Of a stretch of DNA of 35,804 bases, positions 16,791 through 25,128 are shown in pieces. The notes under the pieces were generated by a model. That model saw only the letters and a program-made list of their open reading frames with translations. It made no database searches and was not told the origin of the DNA. Source of the DNA: Syntrophobacterales bacterium (GTDB lineage Bacteria > Desulfobacterota > Syntrophobacteria > Syntrophobacterales > Thermodesulforhabdaceae); NCBI GenBank assembly GCA_026992355.1, contig JALXAE010000295.1, positions 1-35,804 on the forward strand. Reading direction: 5' to 3'. Each line of letters begins with the position of its first letter. Position 1 is the stretch's first letter. The translations under genes were made by a program, and so were the position numbers.

Positions 16791-19700
16791 GCAAGAGGGC
16801 TCCCAAGATGACTGAAGAAGAACTCAGATACTTTGAAAAACTCAAAAAAGAGAGAGCAGGTGCTGCAACATATTTCAAGAAATCGTTTCTGAAGGGAATT
16901 TGGAGGAGTATTACAGAGAAGTACTCTGAGCAGGCACATTTTGTCTATGAACTTCTTCAGAACGCGGACGATGCCAAAGCCACTAAAGCCCGTTTTGTAT
17001 TGTCAGAAAGCGGACTAATTTTCGCTCATAATGGTAAAGTGCATTTTTCAATTACCAATCCTGATTCTGAGAGGGAGGAGAAAGACAGGATTAGGGGAAA
17101 GCTTGGACACATCAATTCCATAACATCAATCGGTAGCAGTTCGAAATCAGCGGATGAAATAGGGAAGTTTGGGATTGGTTTCAAGTCTGTGTTTCAATAT
17201 ACCGACACTCCTCATATCTATGATCCCCCATATACCTTCAAGATAAATGATTATATTGTTCCCCAGTTACTGGAAAAAGACCATCCGCTACGGAGAAAAG
17301 GGGAGACGTTATTCTGGCTCCCTTTTAATTCTGAGAACAAACTTCCTGAGAATGCTTTCAGCGAGACGAGAAATAGACTCCAGAAATTAGAAAATCCATT
17401 GTTGTTTCTTAGAAACTTACGCGAGATTGAATGGAATATTTCGACTGGAGACGAAGGTTTTTATATTAAAGAAAGTGACAAAAAAGGCGACACCTCACAA
17501 ATCAAATTACTGCATATGGTAAACGACTGGGAAAACGAGCAGTCGTTCAAGGTGTTCGAGAAGAAGATAGTACTTACTGAAAACAATAAAGAATTATACA
17601 TTCATATTGCCTTTAAGTTAGATGAAAAAGGCAAGATAGTATATATTGAAAAGCATCCTTGTTACTGCTTTTTCCCCACCAAAGAGCATACGGGTTTACG
17701 CTTTATCATACAAGCTCCCTTTATGCTTACAGACAGTAGAGACCTCCTCAAAGAAGAAGACCCTGTCAATAACAGATTAATTAAGCTTCTTGCCCAGTTC
17801 ATGGTAGAAGTCCTACCTAGACTCAAGGAAGATGGCAAACTAGATATTTCATTACTTAAAGCACTTCCTATATACGAGGAAACAGCGGAGAAGTTCAAGC
17901 CACTGTATGACAGTGTACTCGAAGAATTAAGGAACGGGGCTGAGCTTTTGCCTGCTGAAGATGGCAGTTACGTCGGCTGCACATCGGCTTTATTGGCAAG
18001 GGGTAGAGAGCTAGTGAAGTTATTAAACAGCGAACAACTCTCTCTCCTATTCGAAAAACCAGGTACAAAATGGATTTCTTCTGAGGTTACTGAAAACAGC
18101 GAGTTGTGGGATTATCTCAAGGACAAGTTGGGCATAGAAGTTATAAGGCCCGAAGACATCGTGGAGAGACTCTCCGAAAGTTTCTTAAAAGCTCAAACTG
18201 ATAATTGGCTTGTTGACCTGTATAAATTCCTGCGCAAGAGACGTGACTTGTGGAATAAGTTGAAAAAAAGACCTTTCATTAGACTCTCTGATAATTCACA
18301 TGTTACACCGTTCAACAGTGCTGGAGAACTACAAGCATTTCTGCCAACCGATAACGATTCACCCTATCCTACTGTAAAGAGAACTATTGTAGAAGACAAA
18401 GAAGTGAGAGCGTTTTTGGAAAATCTTGGTTTGCACCCGCCAGATGAAATCGCTGAAATTACAAAATTCATCCTTCCAAAGTACAGAGCTTCTCAAGATA
18501 TCCCAGAAGCCGAAAACCTCGAAGATGTCCGTAAGATAAATAAAACGCTCAAAAAAACCGACGATCACAGCTTCTTAGAGCAGCTAGCTGACACCCCCTT
18601 TTTGGCAGCAGATAACTGTGCAACCGGTAGAACCGAATACAAGAAACCCACTGAGATATATCTCACTCAAGATTTTACGAAAAACAAAGACATTGAAATC
18701 TATTTTGAAGGAAATCCTGATGCTTATCTTCTAAATAGAAGATATAGAGAATTTGATAGTAGCTTTTTTAGAAAGTTAGGATGCTCTGACAGGATCAAAG
18801 TATTCTGCCGCAAACCCAATTGGTCAGGTTACGTCCCCATCGTAGACTACCATTCCCACCATAAAAGGGGAAGAGAGGGTTTCGATCCTGGTTGCAATAT
18901 AGACGGGCTGGAACACGCGCTGAAAAACATTAATCTAGATAAGGCCCATATAATCTGGAATCTTCTACTGAAGTACTGGAAAAGCATTAAAGGGGAAGTC
19001 GAATTCAGTACGAGGCAGGATTATGTTGACTCTGAAATAGAAAACCAGCTTTCAACTATGGGTAGGCTTGTGCGAGAACACCGGTGGTTGCCTGACAAAG
19101 ACGGAAAATTCCATCACAGATTTGAAATCCGACTGGAGGATCTCCATGAAAAACTGGAGAAAAACAGCCTAGAAGCACAAATGGTAGCAAGGAATATTGG
19201 CCTCAAGACAGATATCGATGAGGAAGTCGTAAATAAATTGCCTTCCAACGTAAGAAGGATACTCGAGGTTTTTAAACCATTTGGACATTTGCTTGATGAG
19301 GAAGAGATCCTCGAAGAAATGAAGTCCCTGTTGGCAGATAAAGACAAGGCCTACAGAAAGACAGTGAAAGAAGAACCAGCTGATAGTTTTAGCTACCAAG
19401 AAGAGTTCAGAAAGGCATTTTCTAAACGACAGATAGGATCCTCGCGTGAGCATATTCCCCCTAGTGAACTCCCCAACCCTGAGAGAAGAATTGCGGGAAT
19501 TAAAGAGGAAATTAACATTAGCAAAACAAATGAACCACTGGTCATTGAGAGATTCAAGAGAGTACCTATAAAAAAATGGGAGCAAAAGAATTTTGAAGCA
19601 AGGACTTTTCTGAAAGAACAATATGGCGGCAGGTGTCAAATATGCAATTACTCTTTTGATAAGAGAGATGGAGAGCCCTATTTTGAAGGTGTTTACTTAG

Positions 19701-19969
19701 TCTCAAGAACAAAGGCAAGATGGATAGATAGACCGGGGAACATCCTCTGTTTATGCGCCAATTGCTGCGCAAAATTCACACATGGAACTGTGGAAGCACC
19801 TGATATTTTGGACCAGATAGAAAACATACGAATAGATCACGCAGAAGAAGATGAGTTATCTTTGAAAATAATACTTTGCGGAAAAGAAGAGACCATTAAA
19901 TTCACGAAGAGACATATGCTAGATCTACATGCTATAATTCAATCTGAAAACCAAGAAAGAGAAGCCTAA
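16787..19969 (+). CDS. GHKL (Hsp90/sacsin-like) ATPase with a degenerate HNH-like zinc domain
   Basis: A 1060-aa protein. The N-terminus holds a GHKL ATP-binding fold: N-box YELLQNADDAKA (about 53-64), GRIGSSSK-like lid sequence SITSIGSSSKSADEIGK (about 110-126) and the G-box FGIGFKSVF (about 127-135). This is the sacsin/Hsp90 type. The middle 600 residues are unrecognised. Residues about 947-1000 form a zinc module with CQIC and CANCC that aligns with the HNH scheme. The catalytic His pair is replaced (FEGVYLV where EAHHI is expected, NCC where NCH is expected), so it is probably structural or DNA-binding. Start overlaps the helicase gene by four bases. Together they should form an ATP-driven sensor or effector; I know no named system with exactly this pair. 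Confidence 0.88.
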   Translation: MSKRAPKMTEEELRYFEKLKKERAGAATYFKKSFLKGIWRSITEKYSEQAHFVYELLQNADDAKATKARFVLSESGLIFAHNGKVHFSITNPDSEREEKDRIRGKLGHINSITSIGSSSKSADEIGKFGIGFKSVFQYTDTPHIYDPPYTFKINDYIVPQLLEKDHPLRRKGETLFWLPFNSENKLPENAFSETRNRLQKLENPLLFLRNLREIEWNISTGDEGFYIKESDKKGDTSQIKLLHMVNDWENEQSFKVFEKKIVLTENNKELYIHIAFKLDEKGKIVYIEKHPCYCFFPTKEHTGLRFIIQAPFMLTDSRDLLKEEDPVNNRLIKLLAQFMVEVLPRLKEDGKLDISLLKALPIYEETAEKFKPLYDSVLEELRNGAELLPAEDGSYVGCTSALLARGRELVKLLNSEQLSLLFEKPGTKWISSEVTENSELWDYLKDKLGIEVIRPEDIVERLSESFLKAQTDNWLVDLYKFLRKRRDLWNKLKKRPFIRLSDNSHVTPFNSAGELQAFLPTDNDSPYPTVKRTIVEDKEVRAFLENLGLHPPDEIAEITKFILPKYRASQDIPEAENLEDVRKINKTLKKTDDHSFLEQLADTPFLAADNCATGRTEYKKPTEIYLTQDFTKNKDIEIYFEGNPDAYLLNRRYREFDSSFFRKLGCSDRIKVFCRKPNWSGYVPIVDYHSHHKRGREGFDPGCNIDGLEHALKNINLDKAHIIWNLLLKYWKSIKGEVEFSTRQDYVDSEIENQLSTMGRLVREHRWLPDKDGKFHHRFEIRLEDLHEKLEKNSLEAQMVARNIGLKTDIDEEVVNKLPSNVRRILEVFKPFGHLLDEEEILEEMKSLLADKDKAYRKTVKEEPADSFSYQEEFRKAFSKRQIGSSREHIPPSELPNPERRIAGIKEEINISKTNEPLVIERFKRVPIKKWEQKNFEARTFLKEQYGGRCQICNYSFDKRDGEPYFEGVYLVSRTKARWIDRPGNILCLCANCCAKFTHGTVEAPDILDQIENIRIDHAEEDELSLKIILCGKEETIKFTKRHMLDLHAIIQSENQEREA

Positions 19970-19984
19970 TTTGAGTTACCAATT

Positions 19985-21028
19985 TTACTCCCAAACCCTG
20001 AAAGCATGCACCCTTCCCTTAACCCTCGCTCTCTCTGCCTTCACAAGCTTCAGCTCCGTCATCCTCTTCATGTATAAGGAATAGGTCCTGCTCGCTACAG
20101 GTTTCCAGTTGTTGGCCTCGCACCTCTGGAGATAGGCCTGATAAAGCTCGGGAGACGAAATCCCCGGGTTCTCTTCGATAATGCTGTACAGCAACCTGTG
20201 GTGCTCGGTGAGCCTTTTCAGCTCATACGTGCGCCGCAGCCCACCTGTGTCATTGTAGCCCTTCTCTATGTGCTCTGGCATAATCCTCTCACAGCCTTCG
20301 GACTGGGCATAAGAAGCCGCGTTCCTCAGCGTCTGGATAGCAACCCTCGCATCTCCCCCAGCAATCTCAGCCACGAGCTCAAGCGTTCTTTTGTCCCATG
20401 CTCTGGGGTGCAGCGCCCCCGCAGCCCTCTGGGTGAGTATCTCCACCAGCTCATCAACTGTGTAGGGCCTGAACTCAAGGGTGTAGGGGTTCAACCTCGA
20501 GCGCACCCGGTCCTCCAGAGCAAGTATGGGGTACCTGCTCTCACTTATCAGAATAAGCCCGACGTTCCCGACGTTTGAGAGATTGTATATCATGGTGTTT
20601 CTCTCCTTGAGGGGCACGACATCGATCTCATCGAGTATGATTATGAATGGCCTGTCTTTCACGAGCCGCTCAAATTGGACGAGTTTAACCCTCTTGTCCC
20701 TCGCATCTCCAAAACCCCTCCTCAGCTCGCCGAGTATGTACTCCAGCACAGCATAAAAGGTGTTGTGCTTCCAGCAGTTCACATACACGCCGGGGATGCC
20801 TTTCTCCCTGTTCAGCTCCCTGAGCATGTGGCTTGCAATAGTGGTCTTCCCGGTCCCTGGACATCCGTAGAGCCACACTGAACGTGGCTTTCTCCCTGAA
20901 AACACAGGGGCAAGACAGGTACTGAGCTCGTTCACATGCGTATTTCTGGCAGAAATTATATGCGGTATATGGGTCTCGCTCAAAATAGCGTCATCGAGAA
21001 TCAGGCCCGGGTCGTTTTGTTTATACAT
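19985..21028 (-). CDS. cdc6: Orc1/Cdc6-type replication initiator
   Basis: A 347-aa AAA+ ATPase of the archaeal Orc1/Cdc6 family, which binds origins and recruits the MCM helicase. It shows Walker A GCPGTGKTT (55-63), Walker B FIIILDEID (about 127-135), sensor 1 LILISESRYP, the arginine-bearing EDRVRSRL, sensor 2 in GGDARVAIQTLRNA, and a C-terminal winged helix (about 270-347). It is a little shorter than chromosomal copies (380-420 aa), as on plasmids. The ATG at 21028 (MYKQNDPG) is chosen because a TATA-like stretch lies 25-30 bp before it and no SD is present; the frame extends 41 codons further but that part runs into the divergent promoter. A bacterial host would not supply archaeal MCM, making the presence of this gene beside a bacterial tRNA notable. 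Confidence 0.9.
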   Translation of the reverse strand: MYKQNDPGLILDDAILSETHIPHIISARNTHVNELSTCLAPVFSGRKPRSVWLYGCPGTGKTTIASHMLRELNREKGIPGVYVNCWKHNTFYAVLEYILGELRRGFGDARDKRVKLVQFERLVKDRPFIIILDEIDVVPLKERNTMIYNLSNVGNVGLILISESRYPILALEDRVRSRLNPYTLEFRPYTVDELVEILTQRAAGALHPRAWDKRTLELVAEIAGGDARVAIQTLRNAASYAQSEGCERIMPEHIEKGYNDTGGLRRTYELKRLTEHHRLLYSIIEENPGISSPELYQAYLQRCEANNWKPVASRTYSLYMKRMTELKLVKAERARVKGRVHAFRVWE

Positions 21029-21160
21029 ATTTAGCGATAAGATATACGGGCTTAAAAAACCATATACGTGGGATTTGCGGTCTTTGCGGATAATGTCTAC
21101 GAAGAGAAACAAGGCGGAAGATCCCTCGAAATTTATAAGCCTCCGAAACAATTCAATACC
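21029..21160. promoter_or_regulatory. Divergent leaderless promoters, possible replication origin
   Basis: This 132-bp gap separates two start codons facing away from each other. On the minus strand a T-run TTTTTTAAG (about 21050-21058) is spaced for the cdc6 ATG at 21028. On the plus strand TTTATAAG (21132-21139) is centred about 25 bp before the ATG at 21161. A pair of ATATACG-G/T-G units flanks the minus box (21041-21048 and 21062-21069). Archaeal origins usually lie beside cdc6, so this is the place to look for one, but I see no canonical origin-recognition box. Confidence 0.5.
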
Positions 21161-21337
21161 ATGAGGGAACTAGAAAAGAGGCTTGTTCGCGGTCTCTTAT
21201 ATGCCGTGGCAGCGCTCTCGGCAGGTCTGCTGGTCTACACGACTTTATTGCACATAGATCCCCCGAATGCCGTGCCCATAGTTTTCTACTTCGCACTTTT
21301 CTCGATATGCCTTTATGTGCATGAACGTTATTTCTGA
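21161..21337 (+). CDS. Small two-helix membrane protein
   Basis: A 58-aa protein starting MRELEKRLVRGLLYAVAAL with two hydrophobic segments (about 10-28 and 36-52) joined by a short polar turn (LHIDPPNA). It would sit in the membrane as a hairpin. The start is supported by TTTATAAG 25 bp upstream and by the hydrophobic domain beginning soon after it; the longer frame from 21068 overlaps promoter sequence. It is divergent from cdc6. Function unknown; a partner for the membrane-anchored Cas4-like proteins next door is possible. Confidence 0.6.
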   Translation: MRELEKRLVRGLLYAVAALSAGLLVYTTLLHIDPPNAVPIVFYFALFSICLYVHERYF

Positions 21338-21464
21338 GGGGATCGCTCGTGTCAAGAGAAACGAAAACGGAGCGAGGCGGCCGCAGACTCTGCACCCGGG
21401 GAGGGACGGGAGATAAACGGCGGGCGGCATGGCCTTCCTCAGGGATTCCCTCGCCACCCATGGC

Positions 21465-21992
21465 CTATCCAATCCTTGCAGGGCAGTTATCCTTGAAAGA
21501 GCAAGCCTCGCACTTCGCCCGGCTCTCATGATTTCTCTCAACAGGCCCTTCGGCTTGGATATCCATATCCCTCATCTCCTGCATGGTTTCCATCAACCTT
21601 TCCCGGAGCCTTTCATCAAACTCAATCCTGAACTGTTTCCTGTCTCCATACACAAGGTAACCGTAGGGGACCCGGGTACTGTATTTTTCTTCGACAAGGA
21701 GACAGTAAGCTGCAAGCTGGAGCACATGGTTCTCAAAGGGTGTGTCTGCAAGGGTGTTCTTTATCTCCACGGGGATAACATCACCGTTTTGCCTCACTAT
21801 GTAATCCGGCTTCCCGACAAGGCGATATCTGGAAGAAAACAGCGGCTTTTCCACTTTTTCAGGGTTCAGGTCGGAATACATGACATCTCCGTCCACAATC
21901 CCATGTGCCTGCACAGTCCGTGATGCCGCCTTCGACATCATCCATGCGACGACAATCAAAGCGATTCCCATTATGATGACAACGGTTATCAT
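21465..21992 (-). CDS. Membrane-anchored Cas4-like nuclease, C-terminal chain
   Basis: A 175-aa protein starting MITVVIIMGIALIVVAW, a transmembrane helix, followed by the core of a Cas4/RecB-like PD-(D/E)XK nuclease: GKPDYIV (D63), VEIKNT (E76, K78), QLAAY (Q92-x3-Y96), and three cysteines CEACSFKDNC (C161, C164, C170) that normally help hold a 4Fe-4S cluster. The fourth cysteine and the G-x3-H motif are missing here but present in the chain encoded just upstream. The ATG at 21992 overlaps the stop of that gene (ATGA), so translation is coupled. The expected activity is exonuclease/end resection on DNA at the membrane. No cas1 or cas2 is nearby, so a CRISPR role is unlikely. Confidence 0.8.
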   Translation of the reverse strand: MITVVIIMGIALIVVAWMMSKAASRTVQAHGIVDGDVMYSDLNPEKVEKPLFSSRYRLVGKPDYIVRQNGDVIPVEIKNTLADTPFENHVLQLAAYCLLVEEKYSTRVPYGYLVYGDRKQFRIEFDERLRERLMETMQEMRDMDIQAEGPVERNHESRAKCEACSFKDNCPARIG

Positions 21993-22258
21993 GCCAACCA
22001 CATCACAACTCCTATAAGCGCAAGAAATATCATCAAAAGCCCGATCCATAGCAGAATTCTGGAAGTCCTTTTCATCCTCCCCGCCTTCTCAAGCCCATCT
22101 CCAATCTCCACGTGTCTCTTCCTCCCAGCGAGAATCAAGGGGCTTTCTGGGGTGTAACCTCTCTTTTGCAAAAACCACGCTACTGAACAGAACTTGTATT
22201 GTCCGATTTCAGACGCTTTTATTATTCCCTGCTTTCCTCTCCGTGCATCGTTGCTCAT
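21989..22258 (-). CDS. Membrane-anchored Cas4-like nuclease, N-terminal chain
   Basis: An 89-aa protein carrying the N-terminal Cas4 motifs: IKASEIGQYKFCSVAWFL (cluster cysteine C24) and AGRKRHVEIGD (G45-x3-H49), then a transmembrane helix (about 66-88) that ends at the stop codon. The stop overlaps the start of the next gene, which begins with another transmembrane helix and continues the Cas4 fold. In a one-piece protein these would be two helices of a membrane hairpin inserted in the nuclease; here the chain is cut in that hairpin. A TATA-like box about 27 bp before the ATG and no SD suggest a leaderless start. A fission, rather than a frameshift error, is favoured by the tidy ATGA overlap. 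Confidence 0.75.
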   Translation of the reverse strand: MSNDARRGKQGIIKASEIGQYKFCSVAWFLQKRGYTPESPLILAGRKRHVEIGDGLEKAGRMKRTSRILLWIGLLMIFLALIGVVMWLA

Positions 22259-22280
22259 TATGGCACCCGCGGTGTTCCCA

Positions 22281-22290
22281 ATGTTTAATA
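22281..22290 (-). promoter_or_regulatory. TATA-like box of the split Cas4-like operon
   Basis: TATTAAACAT on the minus strand centred about 27 bp before the ATG at 22258, with no Shine-Dalgarno in between. Confidence 0.45.
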
Positions 22291-22327
22291 CTTAACGTAC
22301 CAATTTTAATCTTTGTCAGGTTCCCTC

Positions 22328-24250
22328 TCAAACCCTGACCCCCCAAACCTCATCAAACCCCGCGTCCAGGCACTTCTTCATGTTGTAGGCCACATTGCTC
22401 TTCCCTGTCTCGATTTCCACAGCCACTTTCCTCCCGTCCCTGAACAAAGCCAGGTCAACTGTTCTGCCCCCGCCTATTGGATACTCCTCAACAACGCGCC
22501 AGCCCTCAGACCTATACTTCTCTGCGAGCCTTTTCTTCGCAAGCTCATGCTCCACGCCGCCGCCTCTGTGCGACTTTCCAGGCTGTACACCCATGCTTTT
22601 CAGGGCATCCCTGGCCTTCTCCGTCAATTCAAGTACCTTGAGCCTTGCCCTGCTGGCCTTGACATCCCTCACAGTCACATAGCCCCTGGAAATGAGACCC
22701 TCCTTCGCCTTGTTTCCCTGATAAACATTGAGCCCCAACCTCTCGTACCGCTCTGTGACAGGGGAAACCGGGTATTCATGGATGTCCCGAAGCAAAATCT
22801 CCTCGTTTTTCGTCAAGGTCACGGGACCTGATTCGGACATTTTCAGGACATTTTCAGGTCTTTTCAGGACATGGCCATATACCTTCTCCTTACCAAATGC
22901 CTTAAACCCCGCCCTCTCCATTCGCTCCGCTATGTCCTCATCCGTGACCTGACCTTTCCTGACCTTGACCAGCGGGAACTTCACAAGAAACGGCTCGAAC
23001 CAGCGGCCCTGCAGCTTGACCATCGCAAAGCCTGTCTCCAGCTTCCCAAGGTATCTGGCCTGCTTCGCCTCGATGAGCAAGGAATCAGCGATCATTGAGA
23101 TGTCGCTCCTGTGCTTCAGGTTCATCGCGATGGTGGTGTATGTGTTCCCGAGGGCCGGCTTGCTTATCAGGCTCGGGTGCTGGTCAATGAGAACCACTGC
23201 CTCGCCGAGCTCCCTGATCTCCCTCAAAATGATATCTGTGATGGCTTCCTCGCCCGAGGCTTCCTGCTTCTTCCTCAAAAGTATGTGGTGGGCTTCCTCA
23301 ATGATGAGGGCATGCCTAAACTCCTCCCTGCCCTGCTGACCAAGCCTGTAGTGGTGTATCCATAAAAGCAAGCTCTCGATGAGAAAGGTCTTGTCCGAAT
23401 TGGTGAGGCTGTCCAATTCCAGAACAACATTTCTCTCAAGGAGGCCTGCCAGATTCACAGCATCCCTGCGGTTGATTACACGCGACACCTCGCCGAAGCA
23501 AAGCACCCCCACGGCCCTGAGAGCAGACTCCATCCACGAAGCTTCCCTTCCCCGGGCTTTATATCTCTCCAGCCATTCCCTGACATCCATGAAGGTCGGC
23601 CACTCATGCTTGTTCCCGGAGTAAACGCCGAACTCCCTGTACACGCTGTCCATGGCCTTTTGCAGAAGATAGGCAACGCCCTCGCCAAGGAAATACGCAT
23701 GGCAGAGTATCTCTATCAGCTTTTTCAGCCACACCGCTGGCAGCGTTCCGTCAGGTGGTATGAGGGGGTTGAACGAGAATGGAGACACTGGCCTGCCAAC
23801 AGTGAAAACCAGTATCTCCCTGTCCGGTACCAAAGCGAGCAAATCCCTGTAGTTCCTCTTCCAGTCAAAAACAAGAAAGGGCTTCCCCCTGGCGAGGAGA
23901 TTCAGTACAATCAGAAAAGCGGTGTTCGTCTTGCCGGAACCCGAGCGGCCAAAGACCCCGACGTGCTGGACCCACTCCCTTTCTCTCAAACCGAACCAGC
24001 CGAAGATCTGCCTGCCGTAGACCACGAGCCCCAAAGGGTATTCTCCCGAAGCTATGTCCTCAGCAGGCGGTTCGAGCAGGACCTCCTTTTCCTCAAATGT
24101 TGCCTTAAGCCTCCGCGCAAGGCTTATGCGCAAGGAATTTTCGATGGCTTTTCTGCCGCCGCTGTCAGAAAGGATGTACTCAGCCCACAGCCTGGCCATG
24201 TCCATACCGGACACGGGTTTGAGCTTCCTGAAAACATCCTCGATTCTCAT
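22328..24250 (-). CDS. HerA-like DNA-pumping ATPase with winged helix and C-terminal nuclease-like domain
   Basis: A 640-aa FtsK/HerA-class ATPase. Walker A GRSGSGKTN (101-109), a DWKRNYRDLL segment (about 124-133), Walker B HALIIEEAHHILL (about 308-320) and the arginine/Gln sensor region VLIDQHPS are visible. After the motor comes a winged-helix region (about 450-545, ending in LELTEKARDALKSMG), then a restriction-endonuclease-like end (about 560-640) with TVDLALFRDG and VAVEIETGKSN. HerA proteins form hexamers that pump double-stranded DNA and work with nucleases such as NurA; here the Cas4-like chains are neighbours on the same strand. The ATG has GGGGAGAGG directly before it. It shares its C-terminal module with the ATPase at 27.7-29.7 kb. 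A role in transfer, end processing or segregation of the element is inferred. Confidence 0.88.
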   Translation of the reverse strand: MRIEDVFRKLKPVSGMDMARLWAEYILSDSGGRKAIENSLRISLARRLKATFEEKEVLLEPPAEDIASGEYPLGLVVYGRQIFGWFGLREREWVQHVGVFGRSGSGKTNTAFLIVLNLLARGKPFLVFDWKRNYRDLLALVPDREILVFTVGRPVSPFSFNPLIPPDGTLPAVWLKKLIEILCHAYFLGEGVAYLLQKAMDSVYREFGVYSGNKHEWPTFMDVREWLERYKARGREASWMESALRAVGVLCFGEVSRVINRRDAVNLAGLLERNVVLELDSLTNSDKTFLIESLLLWIHHYRLGQQGREEFRHALIIEEAHHILLRKKQEASGEEAITDIILREIRELGEAVVLIDQHPSLISKPALGNTYTTIAMNLKHRSDISMIADSLLIEAKQARYLGKLETGFAMVKLQGRWFEPFLVKFPLVKVRKGQVTDEDIAERMERAGFKAFGKEKVYGHVLKRPENVLKMSESGPVTLTKNEEILLRDIHEYPVSPVTERYERLGLNVYQGNKAKEGLISRGYVTVRDVKASRARLKVLELTEKARDALKSMGVQPGKSHRGGGVEHELAKKRLAEKYRSEGWRVVEEYPIGGGRTVDLALFRDGRKVAVEIETGKSNVAYNMKKCLDAGFDEVWGVRV

Positions 24251-24313
24251 CCTCTCCCCTATTTATCTGAAGTCCGAATAGCCCTAAACACCTCCGGGAG
24301 GGCTTAAAAGCGC

Positions 24314-24820
24314 CTATTTCTTCTCCCCGCGGCCTAACACCCCGCTCTCAAGCACCTCAGCCGTCGCCTTCAGGGTTTTGTACTCCATCTCCAGTTTTCT
24401 CCGCTCCCTCTTCAAACTCAGAAGATCTGAGAAGGCTTGCCTTTTCTCTGCCCTCGCCTCGCGGTACAAAGACAAAAGCTCCCTCTCGAGCGCGGTCCTC
24501 CTGCTGTCCACTGATGGCCGATACCCCGGGGAAAAGTGTTCGATCTCCATCAAAAGCCGTGAGACCTCGCGCCTCAATTCCCTGAGCGAAATCTGGAAAA
24601 CCTCGCTGACAGCAGATCTCAGACCTATCTCAGTGTCTATCTCCTCGAGGGCGTCGCGCAACACCGAAAGTCTGGAACCGAGACTGCTAGCAAGCGTATC
24701 GCCTGTCTCCCCATGCTCTTCAGGTCCCAGCAAATCATTGAGGGAGAGACCGTCGTCTAGGAATTCCGCGAAATCTTCAGGCCACTCCTCGAACCCCGGC
24801 AGGCGCTTTTTCTCTTTCAT
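24314..24820 (-). CDS. Coiled-coil protein upstream of the HerA-like gene
   Basis: A 168-aa protein with an acidic, Pro/Gly-containing first third (EEWPEDFAEFLDDGLSLNDL) and a long heptad-patterned helical remainder (about 50-165) rich in Leu, Glu, Arg and Lys. No enzyme motif and no membrane segment. It lies 63 bp upstream of the HerA-like gene on the same strand and is likely transcribed with it. It may be an adaptor or scaffold for the ATPase. A TATA-like GTTTATTTTT precedes the ATG by about 30 bp. The other coiled-coil protein of the element (26.96-27.66 kb) also sits directly upstream of a pumping ATPase, so the pairing is repeated. Confidence 0.7.
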   Translation of the reverse strand: MKEKKRLPGFEEWPEDFAEFLDDGLSLNDLLGPEEHGETGDTLASSLGSRLSVLRDALEEIDTEIGLRSAVSEVFQISLRELRREVSRLLMEIEHFSPGYRPSVDSRRTALERELLSLYREARAEKRQAFSDLLSLKRERRKLEMEYKTLKATAEVLESGVLGRGEKK

Positions 24821-24936
24821 GTTCAGGGCTTGAGTCTATTGGGAAGGAAAAATAAACGCTCTCCAGAGAAGGGATGCGGATTTTACGGGAGAGCAAAGAC
24901 AAGAAAAAGCAGACGGGGCAACAGACCCCGCCTCAA

Positions 24937-25080
24937 TCAGTTGTTCTCGAAGTCGTACTGGTGCCTGAGTGTGTTTTTTCTGTGGTTCTTTATGGCCTGC
25001 ATCTGCAGCTCATACAGAGTGTTGAGAATTTCTATGGCCTTCTCGATTCTTTTTATTTCAGCTTGTTTCTTTTCGTCCAT
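24937..25080 (-). CDS. 47-aa helical miniprotein
   Basis: MDEKKQAEIKRIEKAIEIL begins a 47-residue, highly charged, probably single-helix protein ending HRKNTLRHQYDFENN. AGGAGGT ends 6 nt before the ATG, a strong SD, and fixes the start; upstream in-frame codons would run through a palindromic operator candidate. Size and charge fit a small regulator or anti-factor, but nothing specific is recognisable. Confidence 0.6.
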   Translation of the reverse strand: MDEKKQAEIKRIEKAIEILNTLYELQMQAIKNHRKNTLRHQYDFENN

Positions 25081-25103
25081 AGTTGGACCTCCTGTTTTTA
25101 GAA

Positions 25104-25128
25104 GAGAAAGTTTCCCGGGAAATTTCTC
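25104..25128. promoter_or_regulatory. Palindromic operator candidate
   Basis: The 12-bp perfect palindrome TTTCCCGGGAAA (25111-25122) is flanked by GAGAAA and TTTCTC, extending the dyad to 25 bp with one extra base. It lies 24-48 bp upstream of the 47-aa gene, a natural place for a dimeric repressor. Confidence 0.5.

Noticed and set aside
13689-19969. DISARM or BREX
   Set aside because: The SNF2 protein resembles DrmD in class only; DrmA, DrmB, DrmC, PglZ, BrxC and a methyltransferase are absent.
21465-22258. A CRISPR-Cas locus because of the Cas4 motifs
   Set aside because: There is no repeat-spacer array, cas1 or cas2 in the window, and the protein is membrane-anchored beside HerA.
23606-24307. 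A 233-codon plus-strand frame
   Set aside because: It lies wholly antisense to the HerA-like gene, has no family features and no SD; it is a shadow of a GC-rich coding sequence. The plus-strand frames at 22313-22831 and 24378-24833 are the same kind.
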